Below, one piece after another: positions 1 to 10,321 of a stretch of DNA of 64,000 nt (position 1 is its first letter; each line of letters begins with the position of its first letter). Both the position numbers and the translations under genes were made by a program. The notes below the pieces were generated by a model that was not told the DNA's origin, made no database searches, and saw only the letters and a list, made by a program, of their open reading frames with translations. This DNA is from JAEKNW01 sp963678375 (GTDB taxonomy: Bacteria > Cloacimonadota > Cloacimonadia > Cloacimonadales > JAFGVF01), in NCBI GenBank assembly GCA_963678375.2, contig CAXXQH010000001.1, positions 186,001 through 250,000 on the forward strand, read 5' to 3'.

Positions 1-3000
1 CAAATTGTGGAGATAAGACCAGTCACTTGTATCGCTAAACCTTATCATATTTCCACCTTCTACGACAGGTCCATTATCAGCTCCAGCAGGTAAGCCTGTA
101 GGGGTTGAAACATGATAACCTATATATAACTGACCTGAGCTAGGTATTGCTATTGTTGAATCAAGCAAATATTCATTCCATTCTTCATTTTCAAAAGCAG
201 TAATATTTTGTGAGTACAATTCATCCATTCCACTTGTTCCACCCCACACTTTCAAAGTATAAGTAGCTTCTTCAACTTTTGGGAACATCTTGATTGATGA
301 TAAATACATACCTTGAAATGCTAAGAGTTCTTCCTGAGTATATCTTATTGCAACTAAAAATTCAGCTTCATTATAGGTACCAATTCCATTATAGTTGGTG
401 TCATTACACTTTTGAAGCCAGATTCCATCTTCTTCCTGCCAATTAAGAATAACATCATTTTCATTGTTTCCTACATAAGCTGTTAAGCCACTTGGGGAAG
501 TTACATATACGGTAATATAGTCATACTTATATTCAATATCACTTGTAGTTCCATTATAGATAGTTAGTTTCACACTGTATGAACCAGGATTATAATAAGT
601 ATGGCTTGGATTAACTTCATTTGAATAAGAATCATCACCAAAATCCCACTCATAAGTTTCAATATCGCCAATTGATAAATTAGTAAAAGTAACTTCACTA
701 TTCGCAGAAATTGTCTGTTGTGATACAGTAAATTCTGCGACTAACTTATCCTCCCAACTCAAGTATGGGTAATGTCCTGTTGAGAATATCCAAATATCTT
801 GGCTACCATTTGTATCTTCTCCAAAGAAATCCCATCCTATATTAGTGAAGTTAGCTTGATTTAGAAATTCTAGATTGCTTAAACCTGTAAAATTGTTTAA
901 GCTACCAGTGTTTCCACCTGCTCCTAGTTCAATATCACAAGTGTCACTATTCCAAAGAGAATTGCTTATTGTAGAACCGTTATTGAAACCAACGAAAGCA
1001 CCTAATGAATTAGTTCCAGAAACATTACCAGTTGAATAGCAATTAGTGATTTGACCAGATTCAGAAGAAAGACCTACTAAGCCTCCTACATAGTTATCTA
1101 AACATTCAATATCACCACCAGCATAGGAATCAGATATGCTACCATTATTATCAGCTACTAAACCTCCACCATAAGAACCAGCACCATCAACACTTGCAGT
1201 AGAATATGATTCACTAATAGTTGAACCAGCCATGTTTTTAGCTACAAGTCCACCAGTGTAGGCTCCAATTGAAGAGACTTGTCCATGACTATAAGATTGC
1301 AAGATGTGAGAGCTATCGTTAAAACCAACTAAACCACCCACATTTTCAACTCCATGAACATTACAAGAAGCATAAGAATTTTCTATGGATGCTTCGCTTT
1401 GATTATAGCCAACTAGACCACCCACAAAGTGTCCTGAGCAGTTGATATTCTCTGATGCGTAAGAATTATTAATAGTTGATGCAATATTATATCCTACTAA
1501 TCCACCTACCATATAAGTACCATTTACTACAGCTTCAGCATAGCAGTTATTAATTGTTGATTCATAGTTGTTACCGACTAATCCACCAACCATGGTATTA
1601 CTGCCTTCTGTTCCTGTGACTATACCAGTTACTGAACAGTTATCAATTACGGTATTTGCATAGGTTCTACCTACTAATCCACCGACTTTCTCGTTTCCAT
1701 ATACTTGAATATCTTGGATGTTAACATTTGAAATTGTAGCTCCATAAGTATAACCAAATAGTCCTACATATTCAGATTCAGGAAAATTAACATAGAAATG
1801 ACTAATAATGTGATTATTACCATTGTAGTTACCTCTGAAGAAATTTCCCCACTCGTAACCAATCGGACTAAAGCCAGAGCCTTGAACATATTGACTTGCT
1901 TCAGCATCAATATCAGCTGTTTGTTCTATATAGATACCTTCTTGCCAATATTGGTTATTTACAGTCAATATGTAAAGGTCCTCTAAATCATTTATTAGAT
2001 ATGGATTTTCTTGTGTTCCTTGGCCTTGCAAAATCAATTCATTTATTTCTACTTCAACAATATTTGAAGGTTGAGACTCAGTATCTTCATATACCCCAGT
2101 CACATAATAATAAGATGTTGTATTGAATAATGGATTTATATCTTGATAAGATGAATCTGTTGTAGAATCAAGTAATTGGTAAGTTACATTATCATCAGAT
2201 CTATAAATACTGTATGAATCAGGTATAGGACCAGTACTTGAGCCTGTTAGTAATTCTGCTCTTAGAGCAATATTTGAACATGAATAAGCATCTTGAGTAC
2301 TTATCCATTGTTCATTTTGATAGGTGAATGAATGAGCTGGGCTACTAGTTGTTTCCATCAATATTCCTAAGTTAGATGAAACATCAAAATTGGAAATTCC
2401 AATAAATACGTTTGAATTGGCGGGAATAGTCCAGTTCTGTTCTGAAACATCTATATTGCACCAATCTGGATATATTAGATCTATTGTTGTTGTTAAGGAA
2501 TATAACTCATTCCCTGGTAATCCTTCATTATCTGACCAGACTTTGACATCAATATTATTATCTGATATATTCCCATACAACATAAAGCCAATTGTTGCTA
2601 TCTGTTTAGCAGAACCTGTATCGTTCTCTGCTAATATAGCAAAAGTGTTTTCACTGTTTGTAAAATAGGCCCAGTTTTCATCTGTCCATTTAATTTCTTC
2701 AGTGCTAGCTTCTATTATCTCATCCCAAGCTAAATTAATGTTCGGATAATCTACTTCAGCTGTTAAATTAGTTGGTGCAGGATAATCATTAGTAATCTCA
2801 ACTTCTACTACATTAGAAGGTTGCGATTCTTCTTCATCGTAAAGAGCTGTAACATAATAAGAATAGGTATTACCAGCTTCAATTGTATTATCGCTATAGA
2901 GAGTGTCAGTAATAACAGATTCAGTGATTTCAATTCCACCCCTATATACTTTATAACCCTGAAAAGCTCTTGCGCTTCTTGCTAATCCTTGATAAGGTGA

Positions 3001-6000
3001 CCAAGTTAATTCGACTGTTCCATCTACTAAATCAGCCTGCAAGTTACTCGGAGGATAAGATAGAACTTGTTGATAACCTTCCCATGTTAAATGAGGATAG
3101 TCATTGGCAACAAATGTCCAGATATCTTCATCACCATTTGTTGTTTCATTTGTGAAATCCCAACCTGCATCAAGATAGGTTGAGAGGGTTTGCATTTCTG
3201 CTGTTGTTAGACCTGTACCCCCTGCACTTGTTGTTTGGCCTGAAGTTTGTGTGTCCCAGAAAGTACTACTAGTCATAGAAGAAGAATTATAACCAATTAA
3301 TCCACCGCTATTTGTATTGCTAATAACTAATCCAACAGCATAACAATTCTCTATAATTGATTCGTTTTGAAGAACTCCTATTAACCCACCTACAAAAAAA
3401 TCACCATTAATATTACTTTTGCTATAGCAGTTGTTTATAACGCTATGAACAGAATTTCCTATTAATCCGCCGATATTTGTACCATTACTAACTGAGCCTT
3501 CAGTAAAACTATTGGATATGGTTGAATAAAGTGTATATCCAACTAAGCCTCCAGTTATACTGCTTCCAATTACATTTTCATTTATCAATCCAAGATTAGA
3601 TAATGAAGCATTAGAAACTCGTCCAAAGAAACCAACATTTGATAAACCTGGTCTATTAATGTAAAGATTGGAAATTGTGTATTCAAGTCCATTATATGTC
3701 CCTGTAAAGTAATTATTGTCGCTTCCTATAGGACTAAACCCAGCCCCTTCATGCCAATTCTGAGTATCAGTAGCATCAATATCAGCAGTCTGTTCAAAAG
3801 TACTAGACCATAAATCTTGATTTTCACTTAATATTCTTAAGTCTGTTAAATTATCTATAAGATATGGACTTTCTTCATTACCTTCCCCTGTGAAATTATA
3901 AGCTAATACTTCTTGAACATTAGATGCTTGTGATTGATTGTAACTATATAAAGCAATCACATAATATTCATACGATTTTCTATGTTGGATTTCATTATCT
4001 GTAAACACTGTGTCAACAACTACTGTCGCACTAATTCTAGTAGTATCTCTATATACATAATAACCAAGTGGATTATGTTCTGTGTATTCTAAATCTGGTG
4101 GAGACCACATTAAGTTAACTTGTCCATTTTCTGTAATCGCACTAAGATTCCTTGCTGGAGGATATTCATCAAAGATTTCTTCTGAATCTAAAATGAATTC
4201 GATATTAGGGAAGTTTGCCTTCAAAATCCCACTTGGTGGGTTTGCTGGTTCTGGATTAGTAGAGTCATTTCTATATAGTAAAGACACATTATCTTCTGAA
4301 CTTGAATTATAAAACTCATCCGAAGATGTATGATATCCTTCAGTATTCTCATCCCAAGCTATTACTAAATTATCTACATTGTTATAATTAAAAGGTGTAT
4401 CTAAGTTAAAGGTAAGCCACTGGTCTTGGTTAGTAACAGTAATAGTTCCCGCATACACTTGAATAAGATTAGCCACAGGCTCCCAACTTGTTTGACTTTC
4501 AAAACTTTCCAATTGAGTATGTCCCATATATATATTCAAATCTTCAGGTCCCCAAGCAGAATTACCATTATAATGTATCTTTACAGAGATTATATTTCCT
4601 TGTGAATTAATCTGCTCTTGTTTATAAATAGTCTGAGAATAGCTATAACCAAAATATGGTTCTATAGGTAAACCAATATTAGTAATTTCTTCATCTCCAA
4701 TATTTATACTCACTAGATTACCACCTAATTCTGTTGTGAATTGTCTGACTTCGCTGTGAACCAATAGTCCACTAATATTGTTCAGAGCAGAAATTCTCCA
4801 ATAATAGCTAGTGGTGTTGTCTAATTCCTGGCATTGATAAGAGTTCAACAGCTCATTAGTAATTACCAAAGCAGAAGTTTCTAAATTTTCCACATCCTGG
4901 AGATTATTAGAAAGATATACATTAACTCCTGTTGTATTATCTCCAATCTCCCATTCTAATAGGGTATTTACAGATACATTTGTTGCTTGGTCTTCAGGAC
5001 TAATCATGTTTACTAAAGAAGGCTCATTCTCTGGTATTTCTTCTATCATAAAATCATCAATATAAATATTTTGATATTGGGAAAGCATTGAATGTTTAAA
5101 AGAGAAATATTTTATTGAATAATCTTCAGAAAATGAATATGTATAATTTTCAAACTCTTCACTTAAAGAAATTGTGTCAATTGCTGTAAATGATTCTACA
5201 TTATTTGGATTATCCATTGTTCCAATAACAACTTCAATAGGTAAGTTATTCTCTCCAATTATAGAAAAATTCACCCTGTTACCTTGTGTAACGAATCTAG
5301 GAGATGACAATATATATTCACCTGAAATTGTGCCACTGTTATATAAATTCAAGGAAGCAGGAGCAGAGTTATTTATCTCATAAACTATCACACAATAGTT
5401 GTAACTGTTGCCAGTACTATCTAAAACATACCAACCATTTGGATGATCACCTTCACTAAAAGAATCAAAATTCTGAGTAAAGGGGATTTGAGCAAAACCG
5501 TAGTCAGTAGTATAAGTATATATCTGACTTTGGGTAGAAGTACCTGTTGATGAAAAAACTTCAAATTGCCAATAGTAACTCGTATTATATTGATGATCAA
5601 AGAAGAAGGGTGATTGAACATTTGTATAAGTTTCCCCTTCTGACAAATCAGACGATGTAGCAATAGTAAGATTGACATAATCCGTATTAGCACCGTTGTT
5701 CCATTCCAAAGGATATTCGAGTTCATAATTTAACTCATTATTTTCTGGAGCAATAACAATAGGTAAACTTGGGTAGATTTCATTAGATTCTGTTAATCTT
5801 ATTATTATATTTGGGATTGCTGTAATTTCACTTCCTTCAGGTGGGTTTTGAGGATCAGGATTAGTATTATCATTATAAAAGACAAGAGATTGTACTGTTT
5901 GTGTTGCTGTATTATAAAATTCATCATTTGAAGTATGATAACCTGGAGTGTTTTCATCTACTGCAATAATTAGGTTATCGACATTATTATAATTGAAGCT

Positions 6001-7956
6001 ATTATCTAGTTCTAAAGTAATCCAAGCTTCATCATCACTAACACTTAGCAAACCACTATAAACTTCTTGTAAGTTAGTATAATCTTCCCAATCATTTGCA
6101 TCAGAGAAGGATTGTTTACTTGTATGGCCCATATATATATTAATTTCATCTTCCCAAGCAGAATTTCCATTATATTGCCACGCTATTGAATTGATTTCAC
6201 CTGAGAAGTTTATTAACTCTTGTGAATAAATTGATTGCGAATATGTATAACCATAATAAGGTTCAACAGGTAATCTTTGACCAACTTCTATACCTTCATC
6301 TAATATTATTACACCTGGTTCAATTTGCGTTTTTAAGCTATAAATGTTACTAAAAACTTCTGAACCTTCAATATGTAGAGAGCCTATACACCAATAATAG
6401 TCTGTGAAAGGTTCATAGGCTGGTAAATAGCTTGTGATAAGTTCATTTGATACAATTTTACATGAATCATCATGATTAATTACTTGATTCATATCCGAAG
6501 AGAAATATAAATTGATTCCTGTAGTATTTTCTCCTAGGTCCCAAGATAAGGAAACATCTAAATCAACATCTATGCTTCCATCTTGAGGAAACATATTAGA
6601 AACAGGGCTAGCTTCATATTCAGGAATTTCTTCTATTACAAAATTGTCTAAATAAATATTCTGGTATTGATTAAGTAATGCATGTTTAAATGAGAAATGT
6701 TTTATTTCTCTATCATTTGGAAGAATATATGAGTAATTGATAAACTGACTACTTAGATTAATAGTATCTATTGCTGTGAATGTTTCAATATCTAAAGCAT
6801 CAGTCATAGTACCAATTATGACCTCTATTGGAAAGTTATCTTCACCGATAAGAGAGAATTTTACTCTATTACCAGCATTTTCAATTTTTGGTGAAGATAA
6901 TATGTAGTCACCTGTAGTAGTTCCACTATTATGTAGTCTCATAGATGCAGGGGCTGAATAAGCTTGTCCTAAATCTACCTGACAGAAATTATAACTATTT
7001 CCAGTATTATCTAAGACAATCCAACCATTAGGATGGTCATCTTCTTGATAGGAATCAAAATTTTCTGTGTAGGGTACTTGTGCTATGCCATAATCAGTAT
7101 AAAATTCATATACTTGACTTGTTGTAGATTCACCTTGAGGACTATAGGCTTGAATCTTCCAATAATAATGAGTATTGTATTCTGTATCATAGTAATAGGG
7201 AGCAGAAGCTGGGTTAACTATATAGGCATCGTAAAATAGATCATTATCAGCTATATAAAGTGCTACATAACTTGTATTGACGCCATTATTCCACATAAAC
7301 TTAGTGTGAGTTGCAACATTAATTGCTCCTATTACAGGTTCAATAAGAACTGGGACTCCAGGAAGGCTATCATCTAAAATATGAAACCTGGTATTAGGAA
7401 CAAAAGTTGTTAAAGTTCCAGTGAGTGTTGAAGGGAATTGACCATCTCTAGATCTATTAATTGAACGATTAACTTCAGAATTATTACCATAGAAGTTAGG
7501 ATAACCGGACTGATAAGAACCGTCATTGTTAAAGAAAACGACCTCAATATTCTCATTACCATTATACTCGAATGTCTCGTCAAAAGCATAATCATTCCAT
7601 CCTGTTTCCAAGACCACATTTCCAGAGAAGACTAATTGATAAGAAGCATCTGAAGCTGGATCTATAAAGTCTGTTGAATTGATTGCAGATGCATCGGTAT
7701 GTCTTATATAAATTGATTGATTATTCATATCAAAACTATCAATATCATTGCTTACATTATACGATATCTTATTAATAGTCATTTCTTGTAATAATTCTGA
7801 TTGCAAATATATTGTCCTAGTCCAACTATAATCATACCAACCATCTGTTGGTATACTGCTCTCAGTTGAATCCTGATTACCAACTTCAATGTATTGTCCA
7901 AAAAGTGCCATGCTTATAAGCATAATGAAACATAAAACTAATCCAAATCTCTTCAT
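1..7956 (-). CDS. Giant secreted repeat protein (GLUG, Fn3-like and PKD domains), 3' end outside the window
   Basis: Read from ATG at 7956 the frame stays open for 2652 codons to the left edge; I checked every codon and found no stop, so the C-terminus lies outside. A strong Shine-Dalgarno (GGGAGGA) precedes the ATG, and residues 1-21 form a signal peptide ending ALFGQ. Residues about 196-726 and 726-1256 are two diverged copies of one module, each with NxSYxYC-type and HPNGW motifs, a jelly-roll-like part and a NGNSAW/YMGHT part. Then come Fn3-like segments (YYVTALY) and two blocks of GLUG repeats (GGLVGYN-type) at about 1385-1605 and 1990-2390. A PKD domain (WDFGDDS, HTYYNPGSYSVKLTI) follows near 2410-2475. 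It is probably a cell-surface adhesin or matrix protein. A C-terminal sorting domain is expected by analogy with the two other secreted proteins here but cannot be seen. Confidence 0.93.
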   Translation of the reverse strand, partial: MKRFGLVLCFIMLISMALFGQYIEVGNQDSTESSIPTDGWYDYSWTRTIYLQSELLQEMTINKISYNVSNDIDSFDMNNQSIYIRHTDASAINSTDFIDPASDASYQLVFSGNVVLETGWNDYAFDETFEYNGNENIEVVFFNNDGSYQSGYPNFYGNNSEVNRSINRSRDGQFPSTLTGTLTTFVPNTRFHILDDSLPGVPVLIEPVIGAINVATHTKFMWNNGVNTSYVALYIADNDLFYDAYIVNPASAPYYYDTEYNTHYYWKIQAYSPQGESTTSQVYEFYTDYGIAQVPYTENFDSYQEDDHPNGWIVLDNTGNSYNFCQVDLGQAYSAPASMRLHNSGTTTGDYILSSPKIENAGNRVKFSLIGEDNFPIEVIIGTMTDALDIETFTAIDTINLSSQFINYSYILPNDREIKHFSFKHALLNQYQNIYLDNFVIEEIPEYEASPVSNMFPQDGSIDVDLDVSLSWDLGENTTGINLYFSSDMNQVINHDDSCKIVSNELITSYLPAYEPFTDYYWCIGSLHIEGSEVFSNIYSLKTQIEPGVIILDEGIEVGQRLPVEPYYGYTYSQSIYSQELINFSGEINSIAWQYNGNSAWEDEINIYMGHTSKQSFSDANDWEDYTNLQEVYSGLLSVSDDEAWITLELDNSFNYNNVDNLIIAVDENTPGYHTSNDEFYNTATQTVQSLVFYNDNTNPDPQNPPEGSEITAIPNIIIRLTESNEIYPSLPIVIAPENNELNYELEYPLEWNNGANTDYVNLTIATSSDLSEGETYTNVQSPFFFDHQYNTSYYWQFEVFSSTGTSTQSQIYTYTTDYGFAQIPFTQNFDSFSEGDHPNGWYVLDSTGNSYNYCVIVYEINNSAPASLNLYNSGTISGEYILSSPRFVTQGNRVNFSIIGENNLPIEVVIGTMDNPNNVESFTAIDTISLSEEFENYTYSFSEDYSIKYFSFKHSMLSQYQNIYIDDFMIEEIPENEPSLVNMISPEDQATNVSVNTLLEWEIGDNTTGVNVYLSNNLQDVENLETSALVITNELLNSYQCQELDNTTSYYWRISALNNISGLLVHSEVRQFTTELGGNLVSINIGDEEITNIGLPIEPYFGYSYSQTIYKQEQINSQGNIISVKIHYNGNSAWGPEDLNIYMGHTQLESFESQTSWEPVANLIQVYAGTITVTNQDQWLTFNLDTPFNYNNVDNLVIAWDENTEGYHTSSDEFYNSSSEDNVSLLYRNDSTNPEPANPPSGILKANFPNIEFILDSEEIFDEYPPARNLSAITENGQVNLMWSPPDLEYTEHNPLGYYVYRDTTRISATVVVDTVFTDNEIQHRKSYEYYVIALYSYNQSQASNVQEVLAYNFTGEGNEESPYLIDNLTDLRILSENQDLWSSTFEQTADIDATDTQNWHEGAGFSPIGSDNNYFTGTYNGLEYTISNLYINRPGLSNVGFFGRVSNASLSNLGLINENVIGSSITGGLVGYTLYSTISNSFTEGSVSNGTNIGGLIGNSVHSVINNCYSKSNINGDFFVGGLIGVLQNESIIENCYAVGLVISNTNSGGLIGYNSSSMTSSTFWDTQTSGQTTSAGGTGLTTAEMQTLSTYLDAGWDFTNETTNGDEDIWTFVANDYPHLTWEGYQQVLSYPPSNLQADLVDGTVELTWSPYQGLARSARAFQGYKVYRGGIEITESVITDTLYSDNTIEAGNTYSYYVTALYDEEESQPSNVVEVEITNDYPAPTNLTAEVDYPNINLAWDEIIEASTEEIKWTDENWAYFTNSENTFAILAENDTGSAKQIATIGFMLYGNISDNNIDVKVWSDNEGLPGNELYSLTTTIDLIYPDWCNIDVSEQNWTIPANSNVFIGISNFDVSSNLGILMETTSSPAHSFTYQNEQWISTQDAYSCSNIALRAELLTGSSTGPIPDSYSIYRSDDNVTYQLLDSTTDSSYQDINPLFNTTSYYYVTGVYEDTESQPSNIVEVEINELILQGQGTQENPYLINDLEDLYILTVNNQYWQEGIYIEQTADIDAEASQYVQGSGFSPIGYEWGNFFRGNYNGNNHIISHFYVNFPESEYVGLFGYTYGATISNVNIQDIQVYGNEKVGGLVGRTYANTVIDNCSVTGIVTGTEGSNTMVGGLVGNNYESTINNCYAEAVVNGTYMVGGLVGYNIASTINNSYASENINCSGHFVGGLVGYNQSEASIENSYASCNVHGVENVGGLVGFNDSSHILQSYSHGQVSSIGAYTGGLVAKNMAGSTISESYSTASVDGAGSYGGGLVADNNGSISDSYAGGDIECLDNYVGGLVGLSSESGQITNCYSTGNVSGTNSLGAFVGFNNGSTISNSLWNSDTCDIELGAGGNTGSLNNFTGLSNLEFLNQANFTNIGWDFFGEDTNGSQDIWIFSTGHYPYLSWEDKLVAEFTVSQQTISANSEVTFTNLSIGDIETYEWDFGDDSYSNEVNPSHTYYNPGSYSVKLTIYNGTTSDIEYKYDYITVYVTSPSGLTAYVGNNENDVILNWQEEDGIWLQKCNDTNYNGIGTYNEAEFLVAIRYTQEELLAFQGMYLSSIKMFPKVEEATYTLKVWGGTSGMDELYSQNITAFENEEWNEYLLDSTIAIPSSGQLYIGYHVSTPTGLPAGADNGPVVEGGNMIRFSDTSDWSYLHNL
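4187..5777 (-). repeat. Internal module copy 2 of the giant surface protein
   Basis: Second copy (residues about 726-1256). The HPNGW motif lies 1584 nt from its partner in copy 1. The copies differ at many positions, so the duplication is old or has diverged under selection. Boundaries are approximate. Confidence 0.8.
5778..7368 (-). repeat. Internal module copy 1 of the giant surface protein
   Basis: About 530 codons (residues 196-726) that recur immediately downstream. Shared landmarks include DHPNGW, YILSSP, the NRVxFSxIGE segment, HFSFKHxLLxQYQNIY-like text, WxxGxNTTG, NGNSAW and YNNVDNL. Boundaries are approximate. Confidence 0.8.
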
Positions 7957-8336
7957 TATAATCCTCCCTCAAAGGCTAAAAAATATGAAATAAAAAAAAT
8001 ATCAATGAAAGTGTTGATTATTTTCTACACTTTTATTAATTTTATTCGATAACTTAATAAATATTCATTAAAAAGTAATTTTTGGTGGTTTTATAAGAAC
8101 ATTTATCTGCATAACTTAATCTTCTCATTTTTTGAAATATGGTGTTATTACTGAATATCTAGCTTGTAAAAGATCTCTTCAAACAGAATAATATATTTTC
8201 TAAATAGAAATATTTTCATTTAGTAAACATCCATCCTTCATTAATTTATACATCTATTATTAATTTTGTCAATCTAATATTCATATTTTTTTCATTATTT
8301 TTTATTAGTTAATCGATACGCATAAAATCAAAGTAA

Positions 8337-8400
8337 CTCCTTCATTGTTACTCTCCTTTTAAAGAGCCAAGAATTTATGGTGTGATTAGCAATGAAGGAG
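8337..8400 (-). repeat. Intergenic element copy 1 (structured, upstream of the giant gene)
   Basis: The segment starting CTCCTTCATTGTTA resembles segments at 34749 and 52021. Its ends form a perfect 11-bp inverted repeat (8337-8347 with 8390-8400), enclosing a smaller CTCT...AGAG hairpin. On the minus strand it lies about 380 nt before the giant gene. Function unknown; a structured RNA leader or a binding site are both possible. Confidence 0.5.
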
Positions 8401-8412
8401 ATAAAAAAATAA

Positions 8413-8440
8413 TAGACTTAATATGTGGACTAAATATTAT
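8413..8440 (+). promoter_or_regulatory. Candidate sigma-70-type promoter for ettA
   Basis: TAGACT (8413-8418), a 16-nt spacer and TATTAT (8435-8440) lie 25 nt before the ettA start. The match is modest and the region is AT-rich, so chance similarity is possible. Confidence 0.3.
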
Positions 8441-8465
8441 GGTAAAAAAAAGATATGGAGAATAA

Positions 8466-10145
8466 ATGGAAGAAAATAAAGTAATATATTCAATGAGTAA
8501 AGTCGGAAAAGTAATTGATGGTAACAAACAGATTTTAAAAGATATCTACTTAGGTTTTTATTATGGTGCTAAAATTGGTATAGTTGGTTTAAATGGTTCA
8601 GGTAAGTCAACTTTACTCAAGATAATGGCAGGTATTGATCAAGATTATCTTGGTGAAGTTGCTATGTCGAAAGGTTATTCTATTGGTTATTTAGAACAAG
8701 ACCCTCAGCTTGACCCTGAAAAGACTGTTCTAGATATTGTTAAAGAAGGTGCAGGTGAAAGTGTTGCTTTGTTAGAGAGATTTGAAGAAATTAATCTTAA
8801 ATTTGCTGAACCAATGACAGATGATGAAATGGATGAACTCTTAAAAGAACAAGGACAGGTTCAAGATAAGTTAGATGCTTTAAATGCTTGGGATCTAGAT
8901 AGTAGATTAGAGCTAGCAATGGATGCTCTTAGATGTCCTCCAAGTGATTTAAAATGTGGTGTCATTTCAGGTGGGGAAAAACGTAGAGTTGCTCTGTGTA
9001 GATTATTACTTAAAGAGCCTGATATTTTACTTTTGGATGAACCTACTAACCACCTTGATGCAGAAACTATTCTTTGGCTTGAGCATCATTTACAGAGATA
9101 TAAAGGCACAGTTATTGCAATTACTCATGATAGATATTTTCTAGATAATGTAGCAGGTTGGATTTTAGAACTAGATAGAGGTGAAGGAATTCCTTGGGAA
9201 GGTAACTATTCTTCTTGGTTAGAACAAAAGCAAAAAAGATTAGCTAATGAAGCAAAAGGAGAATCAAAACGTCAGAAAGCTCTTCAACAAGAGTTAGAAT
9301 GGATAAGATCTAGTCCAAAAGCAAGACATGCGAAGAGTAAAGCAAGAATTACTAATTACGAAAAAATGGCGTCAGAAGACTTCCAAAGAGAAAATGCAAC
9401 TGACCAACTTTACATTCCAACAGGTCCAAAATTAGGTAATAATGTTATAAAAGCTGAGGGAGTATCCAGAGCATTTGATGAAAAATTACTTTATGAAGAC
9501 TTAACATTTGACCTTCCTGCAGGAGGAATTATTGGTGTTATTGGAGCTAATGGAGCTGGTAAAACAACCTTGTTCAATATGATAACAGGTAAATCTGAAG
9601 CAGATAGAGGTAAGTTCTTAATTGGAGATACTGTGAAATTATCTTATGTTGACCAAGCTAGAATTATTGATTCCGATAAGACTATTCTAGAGCTAATTGG
9701 TGAAGGTAGAGACGTAATGATGGTAGGAGATAAAGAAATTAATGTTAGGCAATATCTTTCACGCTTTAACTTTGGAAGTAAAGAACATGGAAAACCAATA
9801 AAAGTACTTTCTGGTGGTGAAAAGAATAGAGCATATTTAGCTTTAACCCTGCAAAGTGGTGGTAATGTCCTCTTACTTGACGAACCAACCAATGACTTAG
9901 ACATTAATACTATTAGAGCTCTAGAGGATGCTTTAATGAACTTTGCCGGCTGTGCTGTTGTTATTAGCCATGATAGATATTTTTTAGATAGAATTTGTAC
10001 TCATATCTTAGCCTTCGAAGGTGATTCAAAAGTTAAATGGTTTGATGGAAATTTCTCAGAATATGAGGAAGATAAATTAAATCGTTTAGGAGAAAAAGCA
10101 GTAATACCTAAAAGAATCACTTATCGGAAATTAACTAGAGATTAA
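8466..10145 (+). CDS. ettA: Energy-dependent translational throttle protein EttA (ABC-F ATPase)
   Basis: 559 residues, the usual EttA length. Two ABC ATPase domains in one chain without membrane segments: Walker A GLNGSGKST at residues 41-49, signature SGGEKRR, Walker B with LLDEPTNHLD, then the second set GANGAGKTT, LSGGEKNR and LLDEPTNDLD. The linker between them (about 245-330) is rich in basic residues, as expected for the P-site tRNA interaction motif. ABC-F proteins bind the ribosomal E site and, for EttA, gate the first translation steps according to ATP/ADP state. GGAG lies just before the ATG, and an intrinsic terminator follows at 10173, so it appears to be a single-gene unit. Family members are similar to each other, but length and motif spelling favour EttA over Uup or resistance-type ABC-F. 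Confidence 0.95.
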   Translation: MEENKVIYSMSKVGKVIDGNKQILKDIYLGFYYGAKIGIVGLNGSGKSTLLKIMAGIDQDYLGEVAMSKGYSIGYLEQDPQLDPEKTVLDIVKEGAGESVALLERFEEINLKFAEPMTDDEMDELLKEQGQVQDKLDALNAWDLDSRLELAMDALRCPPSDLKCGVISGGEKRRVALCRLLLKEPDILLLDEPTNHLDAETILWLEHHLQRYKGTVIAITHDRYFLDNVAGWILELDRGEGIPWEGNYSSWLEQKQKRLANEAKGESKRQKALQQELEWIRSSPKARHAKSKARITNYEKMASEDFQRENATDQLYIPTGPKLGNNVIKAEGVSRAFDEKLLYEDLTFDLPAGGIIGVIGANGAGKTTLFNMITGKSEADRGKFLIGDTVKLSYVDQARIIDSDKTILELIGEGRDVMMVGDKEINVRQYLSRFNFGSKEHGKPIKVLSGGEKNRAYLALTLQSGGNVLLLDEPTNDLDINTIRALEDALMNFAGCAVVISHDRYFLDRICTHILAFEGDSKVKWFDGNFSEYEEDKLNRLGEKAVIPKRITYRKLTRD

Positions 10146-10172
10146 TCTTTATCATAACCACTTTATTAAATT

Positions 10173-10206
10173 ACCCTTTCTTTATTTATAAAGAGAGGGT
10201 TTTTTC
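10173..10206 (+). terminator. Intrinsic terminator after ettA
   Basis: CCCTTTCTTTA/TAAAGAGAGGG stem with a four-base loop, followed by a T run, 28 nt after the ettA stop. Confidence 0.85.
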
Positions 10207-10259
10207 ATATTAGATGAAATCTTGTAAAGAATACTAAAGTACTTTCAATTTTTAAAATA

Positions 10260-10287
10260 TTGACATCTTTAATATGTATTTTATTGT
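10260..10287 (+). promoter_or_regulatory. Candidate promoter for the carboxypeptidase-RSH pair
   Basis: A consensus TTGACA (10260-10265) and TATTGT (10282-10287) are separated by 16 nt, 35 nt before the ATG of the M14 gene. GGAG serves as ribosome binding site. Confidence 0.45.
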
Positions 10288-10321
10288 AGTTATAAGATAT
10301 GATTTATAGAGGAGCTTTACT

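Larger units (their letters stand above)
7957..8465. other. 509-nt divergent intergenic region
   Basis: Very AT-rich spacer between the divergent giant surface gene and ettA. I see no coding frame. It holds the element at 8337-8400 (listed separately) and presumably promoters for both genes. Confidence 0.7.

Noticed and set aside
1798..4312. Several plus-strand frames of 60-90 residues
   Set aside because: All overlap the giant minus-strand frame, which stays open throughout and encodes clear GLUG repeats.
5421..5726. 101-residue frame on the minus strand inside the giant gene
   Set aside because: It lies in another frame of the 2652-codon open reading frame, has no plausible protein features and is a shadow.
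1..7956. Possibility that 0-8 kb is non-coding or a pseudogene, since no long ORF is listed there
   Set aside because: Reading the minus strand codon by codon shows no stop; it is missing only because its end is outside the window.
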